In this document: in pieces, positions 1-11,269 of the stretch | How the letters are laid out: each line of letters opens with the position of its first letter | Numbering within the stretch: position 1 is the stretch's first letter | From: Boletus sp. NGJ | Lineage: Eukaryota; Basidiomycota; Agaricomycetes; Boletales; Boletaceae | NCBI GenBank assembly: GCA_019096195.1 | Contig: JAGTXK010000075.1 | Span: 1-64,000 of the forward strand | Length of the DNA: 64,000 nucleotides | Direction of reading: 5' to 3' | The notes under the pieces: model-generated | What the model saw: only the letters and a program-made list of their open reading frames with translations | Told to the model about the DNA's origin: nothing | The model's database searches: none | Position numbers and translations under genes: made by a program

Positions 1-1590
1 CTATATAACTCAGGAACATGAACAAATAGAGCCAAAGTATAAGTAGGTATCTAAATGTGTCTGCTCCTGGCTATCTGTTAAAAAAGACTTATATAATTTA
101 AATAAGTATCCATGGAGATATAGTCAATTCAAATTAGCAAGTCATTGACTCAATTTTGTAACCACATATATATCGAATCTATAGAATCGGCCAATTCTAG
201 TGCTTTGTATGACCTCCTTTGGCCTTGATCACTGCTTGGATCCTCCTAGGCATGCTTTCAATCAAATTCTAACATTCCTCTGGATTTATGTTGTTCCATA
301 CTTCTGCCACTCTATCCCAAATCTCCCATACTCCTTTTGGCATGGTCTTGTATAGCTATGGCAAGCTCCTTTTTGATGTGATTTGCCAGAGGTGTTCAAT
401 GGGATTAAGGTCTGGAGATTGTGCTGGCCAAGTCAAGGAGCTTGATCTCCTTGTCCTTCCAGCCACTGCCTTGGCTCTTTTGGAGGTGTGCTTGGGGTCA
501 TTGTCCTGTTGAAAGATCACATGCTCTCTTTAGAGAAATTCCAGAGTTCCTTCCAGCTGGAAGGAAGCAGAGTTGTCCTCCAAAATGGCCACACATACTG
601 CTCGGCATCCACCCTTCCCTTCAACCTCTGCAAGAGTGCCCCACTCCTCTCCCAACCCATGCACCCCCATACCATACCAGGATATTTCCTCCTCCAAACT
701 TCACTGTTCCCTGAACCTCCTCTGTCTTGCATAAGGCCCTCTCCTGCCTGTTTCCATACCTACTTCCTTTCCATCTGACCCTATCCTGTTGATCTTGGTC
801 TCATATGACCAAATAACATATGACCATATAACCCTCGTCCAGTCCTCCACAGTCCATTGTCTGGTGCTTGAGAGCAAAGGCTAGACACTTTGTTGCCTTT
901 GCTTCTCAGACAAGAGATGGCTTCTTTCTTCTTTGTCTACAGCCTTGAGATGAATGCTGTCTTGAGGAGTCATTCCTCACTGTTTGTGCAGGAGACTGGA
1001 CTAGAGAGAGCATGGAATTGATGATGATGGGTAGCCTGGACAGCATTTTCAACTTTGCCAGAGGTGATACTAGAGACAATTCTCCTTTTATCAGTAGGAG
1101 AAAGTTTGGAAGGACATCCTAATTTGATGTTTTCCTTGCCTGGGTGGATCTCCTTGATAACCCTGGCCACAGTAGACTTCCCCAGACCAGTTTGGAATGA
1201 TATCTGCCTAGTAGAAAGGCCAGATTCAGAGAGAGAGAAGAATATTGGCTCTAGCAGAGGAGGGAGTGGATTTCATGATGAAGTAGGGTTGGCTGGATGG
1301 TATCTCTGCTCTTTATGCCATTTGGAGTTATGTAAGTGACATAATCAGACAGGGTTGAAGCACAGCATCCATCAGAACCTTATGTTATTTACTAAATGAT
1401 AGTTGATAATATCAGAGTCAAATAAGTGTCCCAATGACATATCCTTTTAATATGGCTATATCTCAGTGCCATGACAACCAACTCACATGACTAAGGGCTC
1501 ATTGTCAGGACAAGGATTAGGGCTAATGTCTTTGAGTTCTCCTGCAAATGTCAAGTCTTTTTAACATTGGGACACTTTTTTGTGCCACTG
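1..1590 (-). mobile_element. Tc1-like transposon A (old, runs off window edge)
   Basis: The right boundary is a Tc1-type end reading CAGTGGCACAAAAAAGTGTC on the minus strand from 1590, followed by TA at 1591-1592. An inner inverted copy of the same motif lies near 1425-1445. On the other side, bases about 75-170 match the inner part of the same family's terminal repeat (compare 2430-2500), so the outer end lies just left of position 1. Family: Tc1/mariner, the same subfamily as the element split by Gypsy at 2285-3297. The internal transposase is badly eroded. Confidence 0.85.
190..1305 (-). pseudogene. Tc1 transposase, degenerate
   Basis: Read on the minus strand, 970-1170 encodes the helix-turn-helix/linker part of a Tc1 transposase (VIKEIHPGKENIKLG followed by PSKLSPTDKRRIVSSI). 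The DDE part survives only as short out-of-frame pieces across about 420-900, with recognisable remains of the 'fast QQD' and 'SPDLNP' regions. Numerous small insertions relative to the 2516-3297 relative break the frame, so no functional enzyme can be made. The stop region near 200 aligns with the TAA at 2516 of copy B. It would have cut and pasted its own element at TA sites. This copy looks older than its neighbours. Confidence 0.75.
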
Positions 1591-1592
1591 TA

Positions 1593-2284
1593 TTCTATGG
1601 GCCTGAACATGCTGTACAATTGGAACATCATCAATGGGGATGATTGGTACTACTATAAGCAACATTAATACAGCCAGAAACATGATCAGTGAGACTTTAT
1701 TCTCCATGCTATCACAAGCTAGTGAACTATGCAATATATGTAAGTCCATCAATATGACTAATAAGCACAATGACTACAGCCTTCTCTAAGTCACTTGTAG
1801 ACCACATGATGTAAGTCCAGATATCTACAATATGAATTATGGTAGTCAGTAGACCAAAGCTATAGTCTACATGCCACAAATCCATAATCCATGGTGAATA
1901 GATACATACATCTTAGTGTCAGTAAAGTAGCTATACATGTAAAACCTTTACATGACATACATAAGTCCAAGATAAAGCATCTGAATTGGCCTTTCAACTA
2001 TCTGTAAGTCTAAGTAACCTAGCCATAAGTATAGAATATTGTAAGTCCATAGTCACTCCCATTCACAGACATGTTACTTCATAAGAATAGCACCCCTAGC
2101 CATAAGTAGCTAAATACTTTGTAAGACCAATACCCAGTCTCCTACTTGATCCAATAGTGAACCCATTGTTTTTTACAACCTCACCTTTTGTCATTAGTAA
2201 ATTGCATAGCTTCTCAAATTTCTACAAAATATATTTAGATGCTAACCATTATAATCCAGCATTACTGTCTTTTCACATGACTTA
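1593..2284. other. Unassigned stretch between two Tc1 copies
   Basis: I see no intact gene here. The plus strand holds a short open stretch at 2157-2284 that continues conceptually into right-arm sequence at 59610 and below on the other strand. This is therefore host DNA of the Tc1-B insertion, probably the upstream part of the old Gypsy fossil. The rest is AT-rich and eroded. Confidence 0.5.
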
Positions 2285-3297
2285 CAGTGGCTCAAAAAAG
2301 TGTCCCAATGTTTGGCTATTTTGCAAAGACTTGACATTTGCAAAAAAACCAAAAGGTATTAGCCCTAACCCTTGCTGGGCCATTGATAGCCCTAATCCTT
2401 GCCCTGAAGATGAGCCCTTAGTCATATAATTTGGTTGTCATGGCACTAAGATATAGCCATATTAAAGTGACATGTCATTGGAACACTTTTTTGAGCAACA
2501 TTTCTATTCTTCAATTTAGTACTTTGTATGCCCTCCCTTTGCCTTTATCACTGCCTCTAGTCTTCTAGGCATACTCTCTACCAATCCTTGACACTCCTCA
2601 ACCTCTATCTTCCCCCACTCCACTTCAATTCTCTTCCAAAGCTCCCATACTCCTTTTGGTGATGTTGTATAGCTATTGAGTTTTTTTTGAGGATTTGCCA
2701 GAGATGTTCAATGGGATTAAGGTCTGGAGATTGTGCTGGCCAGTCAAGAAGCTTGATCCCTTGAGATTCCAGCCACTCCTTGGCTCTTTTAGAGGTGTGT
2801 TTGAGGTTATTATCTTGTTGAAAGATAATGCTCTCTTTAGAAATTCCAGAATTTTCCATGGAAGGAAGCAGATTATCCTCCAAAATGGAGACATACTGCT
2901 CAGCATTCATCCTCCCTTCAACCTCTGCAAGAATCCCCACTCCACTCCAACTCATGCATCCCCAAACTATTAAGGAACCTCCTTCAAACTTTACTGTTCC
3001 CTGAACTTCCTTGTCTTGCAAAGACTTTCCTACCAATTTCCATACATACTTCCTTCTATCTGACCCAATCCTGTTGATCTTGGTTTCATCTGACCATATA
3101 ACCCTAGTCCAGTCCTCCACAGTCCAATGTTGGTGCTTGAGAGCAAAGGCCAGCCTATGTTGCCTATGCTTCACAAACAAGAGTGGCTTCTTTTTCTTGA
3201 CTACAGCCTTGAGAGATGCAGACTTGAGAACATTCCTAACAGTTTGAGCAGAGACAGGAGAAGAGAGAGTAGAATTGATGAGATGGGTAGCCTAGAC
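2285..3297 (-). mobile_element. Tc1-like transposon B, 3' half
   Basis: The outer end CAGTGGCTC starts at 2285 with TA at 2283-2284. The terminal repeat is about 210 bases long and carries an inverted inner copy of the end motif near 2470-2496. The other edge is not a Tc1 end. It is the insertion point of a Gypsy LTR (3298), with target duplication TAGAC at 3293-3297. The matching 5' half of the same Tc1 copy lies in the right arm at 59611-60200, where GTCTA precedes the 5' LTR. The undivided element would be about 1.6 kb. Confidence 0.9.
2516..3297 (-). pseudogene. Tc1 transposase, C-terminal part (DDE domain)
   Basis: This is the catalytic part of a fungal Tc1 transposase, which acts in the nucleus to excise and insert the element at TA. 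The 191-codon open stretch at 2605-3180 holds the first aspartate (WSDETKIN), the second (FQQDNN) and the glutamate (SPDLNPIEHLW), so the DD34E triad is intact here. A frame break follows the last motif near 2600, and the tail ends at TAA 2516-2518 (…HTKY). The N-terminal HTH part is absent because the gene was cut by the Gypsy insertion at 3298; it survives at 59962-60200. Non-functional as it stands. Confidence 0.9.
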
Positions 3298-3776
3298 TGT
3301 TATGACCTTTCGGAACAAAACCACAAGGCTAGGACTATTTGCAGGTTACACGAATCCTGGCTGAACAAATCAGGTGGGGAGTCATTGTCCGTACTGTTCC
3401 CAACCCTACAATGACCAGAATAGCCAAAGCTAATGAGTTGTTGGAGGAAAAATACAAGTGGATTAGACTGGGGATACCAGTCATCAAAGTGCTACTTTAT
3501 ATACATGAGGAGAGTGCGCACGGACCAAGCAGTGCGTGTGATAAATTACTAAGTATAGTAAGATGGAGATTAATAGGGCTGTGTGAGAAGAGCAGAAATT
3601 AAAGAGGCGTGGATCACATGAGGTGTGACGTCATATGATGTCATAGGTTCTAGACCTATCATGTGATGTGTTTCCATGGTCACATGCACAGTCACATGAC
3701 TTATGAAGAAAATAGTTGAAGAAAATGAAGCGTAAGTGTTTGTTTGAAAAGTTTGAAAATTTCTTATATTATAACA
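3298..3776 (-). repeat. 3' LTR of chromodomain Gypsy (479 bp)
   Basis: It begins TGTTATAATA and ends GGTCATAACA when read on the minus strand, giving the usual TG…CA ends. It is flanked on the outside by TAGAC (3293-3297). It differs from the 5' LTR at 60201-60679 at about 11 of 479 positions by eye; about ten are transitions and most of these are at CpG. Confidence 0.93.
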
Positions 3777-5874
3777 CTACCCCCTCTTTAAGACTCGAAT
3801 TCCAGGCGAGTCATTGTTTTTTCATTTTTGGTGAAGTTTTCATAAGGAGTGAATAATGAAGTGAATGCTGAGATGGATAAACCGTGAAGCTTGCATGGTG
3901 CGGAAGGATTAAGACGATGGAAATCTTTGACTGCATCCGGTGCAGTGATACGAATTTCATCAGATTCCCAGGTATGATCGGTTTCATCGTAACCCTTCCA
4001 GTGAACCAGATATTCTAATTTGCTATTCTTCATCCTGGAAGCGGCAATAAAATCAACTTCAAACTGCTCTTCTCCCTCTTCATCAATCTCTATAGCGTCA
4101 GGTTGTGATTTGGGCTGTCCAGGCAGCGTTTCTTTGTATGGTTTGACGCGAGAGATGTTCACCGTTGGATGAATGTGAACAGAGTTGGGGAGTTTAAGCG
4201 TTATGGCGTTAGGAAGAATCCTTGTGATAGCATAAGGACCAATCCATTTTTGTGTAAGTTTTTTCACTGTATATGGAAGTTTTAATTTATCTGTAGATAG
4301 CCACACCTGTTGACCAATAGAATATCTGGGTGCAGTGGATCGTTTTTTATTGGAAGAGGTGATCATCCTCTCTTGTGTAGCTTCTAGCGCTTCTTCAATA
4401 TTCTTATGATTTCATCCAATTTCCTTCGCAAAGCCGTGAGATTCCCTTCAAAAACCCATACGTGGTATGTAGTTTCGTGTGACTTTGAAAGGTATCTCGC
4501 CAGTAGCTGTTGTAACAGTGTTATTATGCGAGAATTGGGCTAACTTCAACCATTTGACCCAGTCGTTTTGTTTCTTTCCAGCATATGTGCGGAGATACTG
4601 CTCGAGATCTCAGTTTACACGTTTGGTTTGTCCGTCCGTTTGCGGATGATATGCCGTAGAGATTTTTTGTTTTATTCCAAGGAGCTTACAAAGCTCCTGG
4701 GTGAAGGCAGAAATGAACTGTGGTCCTCGATCTGATACGAGGGTAGAAGGGAGTCCATGTGTTGACCAAACATGGTCTCTAAATAAAACGGCAAGGTTTT
4801 TCGAAGAGCATGTATTGTAAATAGGTATGAAAATAACTTCTTTAGAAAATCTGTCCACAACGATGCAAATAGCTGTAAAGGAGTGTGATGAAGGTAGACC
4901 TATGATAAAGTCTACCAATAAATCTTCCCATGGTCTTTTTGCCGTGGGTAGAGGAATAACTTTTCCTGCTGGTGCATTTTGCTTACCCTTCATGAGGGCA
5001 CACACTTGGCAGTGATCTACATAATTTTTTATGTCCTTTGTGACTCCTGGCCATGAGAAATATTGAGAAAGAGTGTGTATAGTTTTGGAGTGACCGCCAT
5101 GTCCTGCAATAGGCGAGTCATGACATAAAGTAATGATTTCTGTACGTAAGGTTTCGGGAACGAATATTTGGTCTTTTTCATTTTTGAATAGATTAAGTTT
5201 AGAATAGAAAAGGAAATTGTTTATGGCGTTTATGTTATATTTTTTAGATTCTTTTTGTATTTTTGTTATAAGATCTGAAGATAGAGAAACATGGTTTATA
5301 AAAATAGAAGAAGGGAGAATCGTGATGTTTTGATTGTGATCTTGCACTGCGTCACCATGATCGGGTCTTCTGGAAAGAGCGTTGGCTCTTCCATTTGAAG
5401 AACCTGGTTTGTAAACAAAAGAATAATTAAATTCTTGAAGAAGTGCATGCCAACGTGCTTGTCGTCCACTAAGCGTTTGAGGCTTTTTCCAATATTCTAA
5501 GTTTTTGTGGTCGGTCCAGATTTCAAATCCTTCTCGACCAATTAGATAGTGGCACCATTCTTCTAGGGCGCAAATTACTGCAAGCAGTTTCTTGTCGTAA
5601 ATTGGATAATTGCACTCTGCGCTATTAAAGGAGTGAGAGATAAAGGCAACTGGTCGCCAATTACCATTGTTATATAGAGTAGAGAGCACTGCTCCCGTGG
5701 CGATGTCTGAGGCATTGGTTTCCATGCGCATTTCTTGATCGTGGTTTGGATATACAAGAAGTGGTGCTTCCGTAAATTTTCTTTTTAAGTTGGAGAATGC
5801 TTCTTGTTGTTCTGGGCCCCATTTGAACGGAACGTTTTTCTTGGTAAGATCGTTTAGGGGTCGGGCGATTTGTG

Positions 5875-6871
5875 CAAAGCCTTCTATGAATCGTCTATAA
5901 TAATTACAAAGTCCAAGGAAGCCTTGGAGTTGCTTCAGTCGTGTAGGTATTGGCCAATCCATGACCCCAGCTACTTTCTTTGACTGCATTTCTACCCCCT
6001 CTTTAGATACGACCATTCCTAAAAAGTCCACTTTTCTGGTTTTACGTAAAGGTTGTTCTCATGTAAGCGGTGTAGAACTTCCTTCACAACTTCTTTGTGT
6101 TGTTCTTTTGTCTTTTTTGATGTAAATCTCATGACGTCGTCGATGTAGATGACAACTACAGCATACATGTAGTTAAATATGTCGTTCATCATAGTTTGGA
6201 ATGTGGGGGAAGAGTTTGTGAGTCCGAAATACATAACGGTAGGCTCGTATGCTCCGATAGGGGTGACGAAGGCTGCTTTCCATTCATCGCCTTCTTTGAT
6301 ACGGACATTGTTATATCCCCATCGAAAGTCCATAGCCGTAAATAGGTTCGTGTTCTTGAGTCGATCAATTAACTGCGGGATGAGAGGGAGTGGATAGGAA
6401 TTCTTGATGGTTCCTTCATTTAAATATTGGTAGTCCATGACCATTCATTTTTTACCGTCCTTTTTTGGAATAAAGAAGATGGGGGATGTCTGTGGAGATT
6501 TTGAGGGTTTGATGTAAGCCTTCCTTTTCGATGAATGTTCTGACTTCTTCCATCTCAATGTCCGAAAGGGGAATAACGTGTCCTTTCTTTGGGATGAAGT
6601 CTTCTTTGAGATTGATTGCATGATCCCAGTGTTTTTCGTAAAGGCATCCTTTGAGATTCTTTCTCCGAGAAGACATCTAGAAATTCATGATAAGTTAGTG
6701 GAACTTTCCCTTTGAGTCCTTCCTCTATCGTACAAAGCTGAACCAGTTCATAAGAAGAAGTGGGTCCTAGGCCCATAATTTTACAGTAAGAGGTACAGCG
6801 GGGAAAAGTAATTGTTTGTTTTATCCAATCGATGTCAGGGTTGTGGCAGTACAGCCAATCATAACCAATGA
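5875..6871 (+). repeat. Outer palindrome arm beyond the deletion (left)
   Basis: This stretch is the reverse complement of 63005-64000, with coordinates summing to about 69875. It lies inside the chromodomain Gypsy element. The symmetry resumes immediately outside the 4.07 kb that is missing from the left arm, so left positions 1-5874 should pair with sequence beyond the right edge of the window. Confidence 0.9.
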
Positions 6872-8965
6872 CGCCATTGCCTTTGAGAATATGCATAGGG
6901 GAACCCTTAAAGAAACTCACTTTACCCCATACAGAATCCCTCATATGCCCTATGAATCATAGCAATACAAGAATATTCCTATACCAACAGATATATGGGA
7001 TAAAGTAATGGAAGTATTAGTATTCTAACTCAATTGATGCTGGAGTATATGAACCATATCAATTGCCCTACTGCCCTTGCTGATTTGGCACTTAAAATGC
7101 TAAGAAGTGAAAGCTTCATATTGTCCATGACCTGCAACTCCATAACAAAATAAGCATATAAGGATCATCAATTCCCCCTAACCTGAATTAGTTTATTGAC
7201 CAATATTTAGGTGGAAAATGCTTATAGTCTTTGACTTGTATTGAGAATTTGATGCTAGGAAAATGGTTAAAGTCAGTCATGATATGATAGCTTTTCTACC
7301 ACTCTTAGGAATGCTGAGAATCACTTCACTATCAACAAAATACAGATATACTAATCTTCCTCTGAATTTCAAGAATGTATGATATTCATATTCAAGGACA
7401 AGATAGACAAACAAGTTATGAATGTTTTCATTGATGATGGTTCCATCTATGGACCAACTATAGTATACTTAGACAAAAATGGAAACCCTGTGATAATATC
7501 AAAGAAACCTGATATCAGTAAATACATTTGGGAACATGTACTGTAGTAGATCTAAATAGAATTTTACACTGCTCAATAGAAACTGGTGCTACTGTACATT
7601 CTCAGACAAGAAACTCCAAATCTGCAAACTCCATGTCCAAATATGAAATGTTCACACTTGATACCCACTATATATTTCCACCCTCACTACACTTTCACAC
7701 TACCTATAGATGATACTCTCGCCTACCACCAACCAAACTCCCTCCTTGCTATACATATAAATACACAACCTAGTCCCCATATGATACCACATCCATATCA
7801 TACACCATTCTACCATTCATATCCTTGTATTCCTCATCGTATCCTTTATTATATAATATACCATATAACTGATAATACCCACATATGCTTTCACTAGCTA
7901 TATCCTCATTGTATCCATTACTATATGGTATCAAGTAGCCTCACAGCTAAACCTGGCATTTACCACCACAAGCATAGGCCCACAAGCCTCTAAACTACAC
8001 TGACCTATGGACATATCTGATGCAGTGCTCAGTATCCACACAAGGCTACTAATCAGGAGCTAGCCTCCAGATCACCTGATGACTTCTATACAGGCAAAAG
8101 CAATGGAAACCCTTTTTCAAACAACATTTCTTTACATGTTTGCTTTGCCTCCTGTGATTAGAACACTATAAGCTAGGGGAATTTTTACCTCCTTGATGAA
8201 ACAATCTCTAGGTCTGCTAGGTTTGAGTCAGTTGAATACTTAGTATAACTGAGTGCATGGGTTGTTTGCCAATTTCCAACAAATGCTGAAGAATTGGAAT
8301 TGAAATGGTTTCAACTGTAGTCTGGTTAATAGTGTAAACAACTGTAAACAACTATAAACATATCTAAAGGTATGCTAGTCAATGCTACTAGGTTGCTAGC
8401 CTTTGGTTAGTAGGCTTTTTTAGCAGGTCAAATGAGTCAATTGCTATAAAAGGCAATGACTTTGTGGCTGGTAATCCGCAGATATGCTGGATTGTCAAGA
8501 TGTTGAGATCTTCCCGGTAAGGCTGAAATAGATTCACACTACACTTAGGTCACTCAGATAGGTTATGATAACTCAATCTTATTGTTTGCTAAGGAGAGTG
8601 CAATTTAGTGCTTATTTGGCTATACTGTCACTTATCCTCTTAGGTGGGCAGTCAGCAGAGCAGCAGGGATGTTTGGGGTCTAGTAGTATTAAACTATTGG
8701 GGATCTATTCCCTTTTGTTGCCCTATTTAAAGTTTTCTCCCAAAAGGTATTCTATATTTCTTGTGCACTATTGGCTACAAGAATTTACTTCTAAGAATCT
8801 AACTAGCTATCTAAACAATGGAGAATGTCCTCCTCAAGGTCCTCTGTGGGTTGCCTGTGAGTGGTACTCCAAATAGGGGTAAGAATTGCTCTTCTTGAGA
8901 GAACTTCTCTAGTTGAGATGCCCTATATGAGGGGTGATCTGCTCTCTTTGTGGCCTGAATGGCTC

Positions 8966-9005
8966 TTCTTTTATAGATAAATACATGGGCTTGGCTAACC
9001 AATCA
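8966..9005 (-). promoter_or_regulatory. Putative LTR promoter boxes
   Basis: On the minus strand ATTGG (inverse CCAAT, 8999-9003) lies about 24 bases upstream of TATAAAAG (8968-8975). The same pair is kept in the related repeat at about 30905-30965. Position and conservation suggest a retroelement promoter; activity is not shown. Confidence 0.4.
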
Positions 9006-9060
9006 GAAGGGTTGGCTGCTTACAAATGCCAAGTGTTTACTAACTGATGCATGGAACACT

Positions 9061-9140
9061 ATGGAATATCATAGAATCTTATGGAATGTCATGGAATCTT
9101 ATGGAATCTTATGGAATCTTATGGAATCTCATGGAATGCT
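9061..9140 (+). repeat. 10-bp tandem repeat ATGGAATCTT
   Basis: Four near-exact units lie at 9101-9140 (the last ends in C), preceded by imperfect units from 9061. The sister repeats near 31030 and 29200 have only one or two units, so the array expanded in this copy. The mirror is at about 56671-56750. Confidence 0.8.
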
Positions 9141-9307
9141 GAGTCATGTGATGGAAGGCTGTGTAGAATATGGTCACATGGTCACATTCTCTCACTGGCA
9201 CTTAACTATATTTATTAGATCCATCACAGATACATTAGACAAGATCCAATCCATTTCCCAATGTGATTCTATCTCAATATCCAATCTCATGATCAAATCT
9301 ATGTAAC

Positions 9308-9700
9308 ACCTTAAACATTCCTTTTGCATTTCTCTTTCATTTCATCCTTGCATTCCTATCTATTGATCCCTTTGATACAGTATATCACAATGTAGCTGTG
9401 TTTCAGAACATTATGGACTACCTTTCACTTACATGTGCATAACACATGCATTTCATTCCATCCCTCCTTCCTTTTACAATTGAACATTAACAATTTCTTG
9501 TTCCTGTGATGTCATACCCAGTACCCTACAACATTATAGCATAGCATGGTCCATGCACCACTGCCGGTAGTATATAAGTAGCCAGTAGAGTATCATGTTC
9601 TCCTTAGTCTTGATATTGCCTCTTGCTCTCCTGCATATTGCCTTAGTTGGCAACACTTGAGATATTAGGTCTAGGCTTCACCACTCTGTTTGTTGGTTGT
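9308..9700 (+). repeat. Second LTR-like segment
   Basis: AT-rich segment with TATATAAG near 9574 in plus orientation, lying between repeat R1 and the resumed Gypsy coding sequence. It may be a solo LTR of another family. Its exact ends are unresolved. Confidence 0.4.
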
Positions 9701-11118
9701 TCCTTTCAAAATACTGAAACAAGCAGTTGGAGTAGATGGCTGAAAACCAGACAATGATAGAATAAAGGCTATCTATGAATGGCCCACTTCTAAGAATGCT
9801 AAAGGAGCAAGACAGTTTATGGGCCTATGTGGAATGGTCCATATATGGATTGCTACTTTCAAATACAGTAGCTACCACCATTGTTTTCACTTGGAGAAAG
9901 AAAAGATTTGAATGGACTAAAGTTTACTGATACTTTTTTGAAATGCTTAAGGAACTTGTAATTTCAGCTCCAATACTACTACCAATTGACTACACCTCAA
10001 GTCAACTCCATCATACTATTAGTAGACTCTAGTTATACATATAGGGGTAGGTATGGTACTATCCCAACTAGACCATCACAATATAAATCTATATTATTTT
10101 CCACTACAGAAGCTATCTATTACCAGCCAAAGTTGGGGCTGTATGGATTGTTTCATGCAACTAGACATTTCCACTCCTAGTAGATGCTAAGTACACCAAA
10201 GGAATGTTGAGAAAATTAGAGCTGAAACCTAATACAGTTATAAACAGATGGATTCAAGAAATCCTGATGTTTGATTTAAATTAGTATATGTATCTGCTAC
10301 TACACTCACCTCTGATGCTTTATCAAGAATTCCAACTGATCAAACACAAGTTTTACACTATGATGACACTTGGTTGGATGAAATAGCTCTTTATAATAAG
10401 GCTATATATATCAGCAGATCAGCATCAAACATCTGATTATAGTATATTTATGCAACTCACCTGATGCAAGCAAATTGTTACAACATAGCCACTGCCAAGC
10501 AGGAGGCTAGCCAAGATCTGTGACCACATTACCAACTCATTTCCTTGAATTGCTAGTGAAGAACTCCTCAAAAGGGTTAAGAAGTACTATATCAGAGCTA
10601 ATAAACTATTCAAATGAGTTCAGAATGGCAAACTGCTACTAGTTATCCTTGATCCAAGAAAGTGCCTAGACCTACTAACTCAAGCTCATAATTTCTTGGG
10701 ATATTATGGAATCAAGACAACTTGGCTTGGCAGAATCTACAACATAGATTTTATTGGCCCATCATGTACAAAGATGCAATATACTATATTAAATCCTACT
10801 ATGAGTGCCAAATTAGAAGTATTCTAAAGATACATTTGCCCATTACTATATCTCCACCAGCTATTGTATTCATTAAAGCATATAGTATATTGATATAATG
10901 TATATGCCAAATGCTTAAGAATACATTCTATTGTAATTGCAAGTGATGACCTCACAAAATATGTTGAGGGACAAGCTTTGAAAAAAGCTTCAACTAAAGC
11001 AGTTGCAAGGTTTATGTTATGATTCTGAAGGAGAATACCCCTTTTTACCAATTATTCATTCATCCTTCCTCTTCAACCATTGATAACTTACAGTATACTG
11101 TAAGAAGACCTAATGTTA

Positions 11119-11203
11119 CAGTGGTTTCCATAAGTATGTGGAAAACACATTGAAGAAAGTCGCACCTTGGAGACAGCCGCAGAAGGACCCAGAAGTGGCT
11201 GAC
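11119..11203 (+). repeat. Left TIR of mariner A
   Basis: Starts CAGTGGTTTCCATAAG right after TA and matches the inverted copy at 14102-14186 with a handful of differences. Confidence 0.92.
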
Positions 11204-11269
11204 TGGGTAGCCTGCAGCTGAATAAGCATCATTGCTTTTGCAAGCTGCCACTACTCATGCTGCTGGACA

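Larger units (their letters stand above)
3298..6871 (-). mobile_element. Chromodomain Ty3/Gypsy fossil, 3' part (left copy)
   Basis: LTR retrotransposon of the chromovirus type, running on the minus strand. Parts seen, 5' to 3': end of protease/start of reverse transcriptase (from about 6870), RT (about 5950-6450), RNase H and integrase with zinc-finger and catalytic core (about 4610-5900), a chromodomain tail (about 3788-4366, 'EYLVHWKGYDETDHTW'), then the 3' LTR. The 5' third is missing because the palindrome arm is joined directly to it at 6872. The element is broken in more than one place. It inserted into Tc1 copy B with a 5-base target duplication. LTR comparison with the right copy suggests moderate youth. 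Confidence 0.93.
8100..9307 (-). repeat. LTR-like repeat R1
   Basis: Member of a repeat family of at least 1.1 kb, also present at about 30100-31210 and, interrupted, at 29121-29645 with 20275-20344. Read on the minus strand it starts TGTTACATAG, carries a CCAAT-type box and a TATAAAAG box, and continues past 8100. This looks like the LTR of an unrecognised retroelement, inserted in the older Gypsy fossil. No coding region of its own was found next to it. Confidence 0.55.
6873..11118 (+). mobile_element. Older Ty3/Gypsy fossil (left copy)
   Basis: Plus-strand remains of a basidiomycete Gypsy polyprotein. RT-like sequence starts right at the arm junction (about 6880-7600). RNase H/connection sequence resumes near 9700, and a zinc-finger/integrase portion lies at about 10330-10790. 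The coding sequence is broken many times, so this is much older than the chromodomain element. An insertion of about 2 kb (about 7655-9700) made of LTR-like repeats separates the two coding parts. The 5' part is missing on this side through the arm deletion; more of it is visible in the right arm up to about 59600. Confidence 0.8.

Noticed and set aside
7586-7897. 103-codon open frame as a gene
   Set aside because: His/Pro/Tyr-rich translation of a low-complexity CA/TAT-rich segment at the edge of an LTR-like insertion, with no recognisable domain.
9061-9140. CRISPR-like array
   Set aside because: The units are contiguous 10-base tandem repeats without spacers, in a eukaryotic LTR-like repeat.
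11090-11107. Perfect 18-base palindrome CTTACAGTATACTGTAAG next to mariner A
   Set aside because: Short AT-rich palindromes are expected by chance in a region this size, and it does not coincide with a transposon end.
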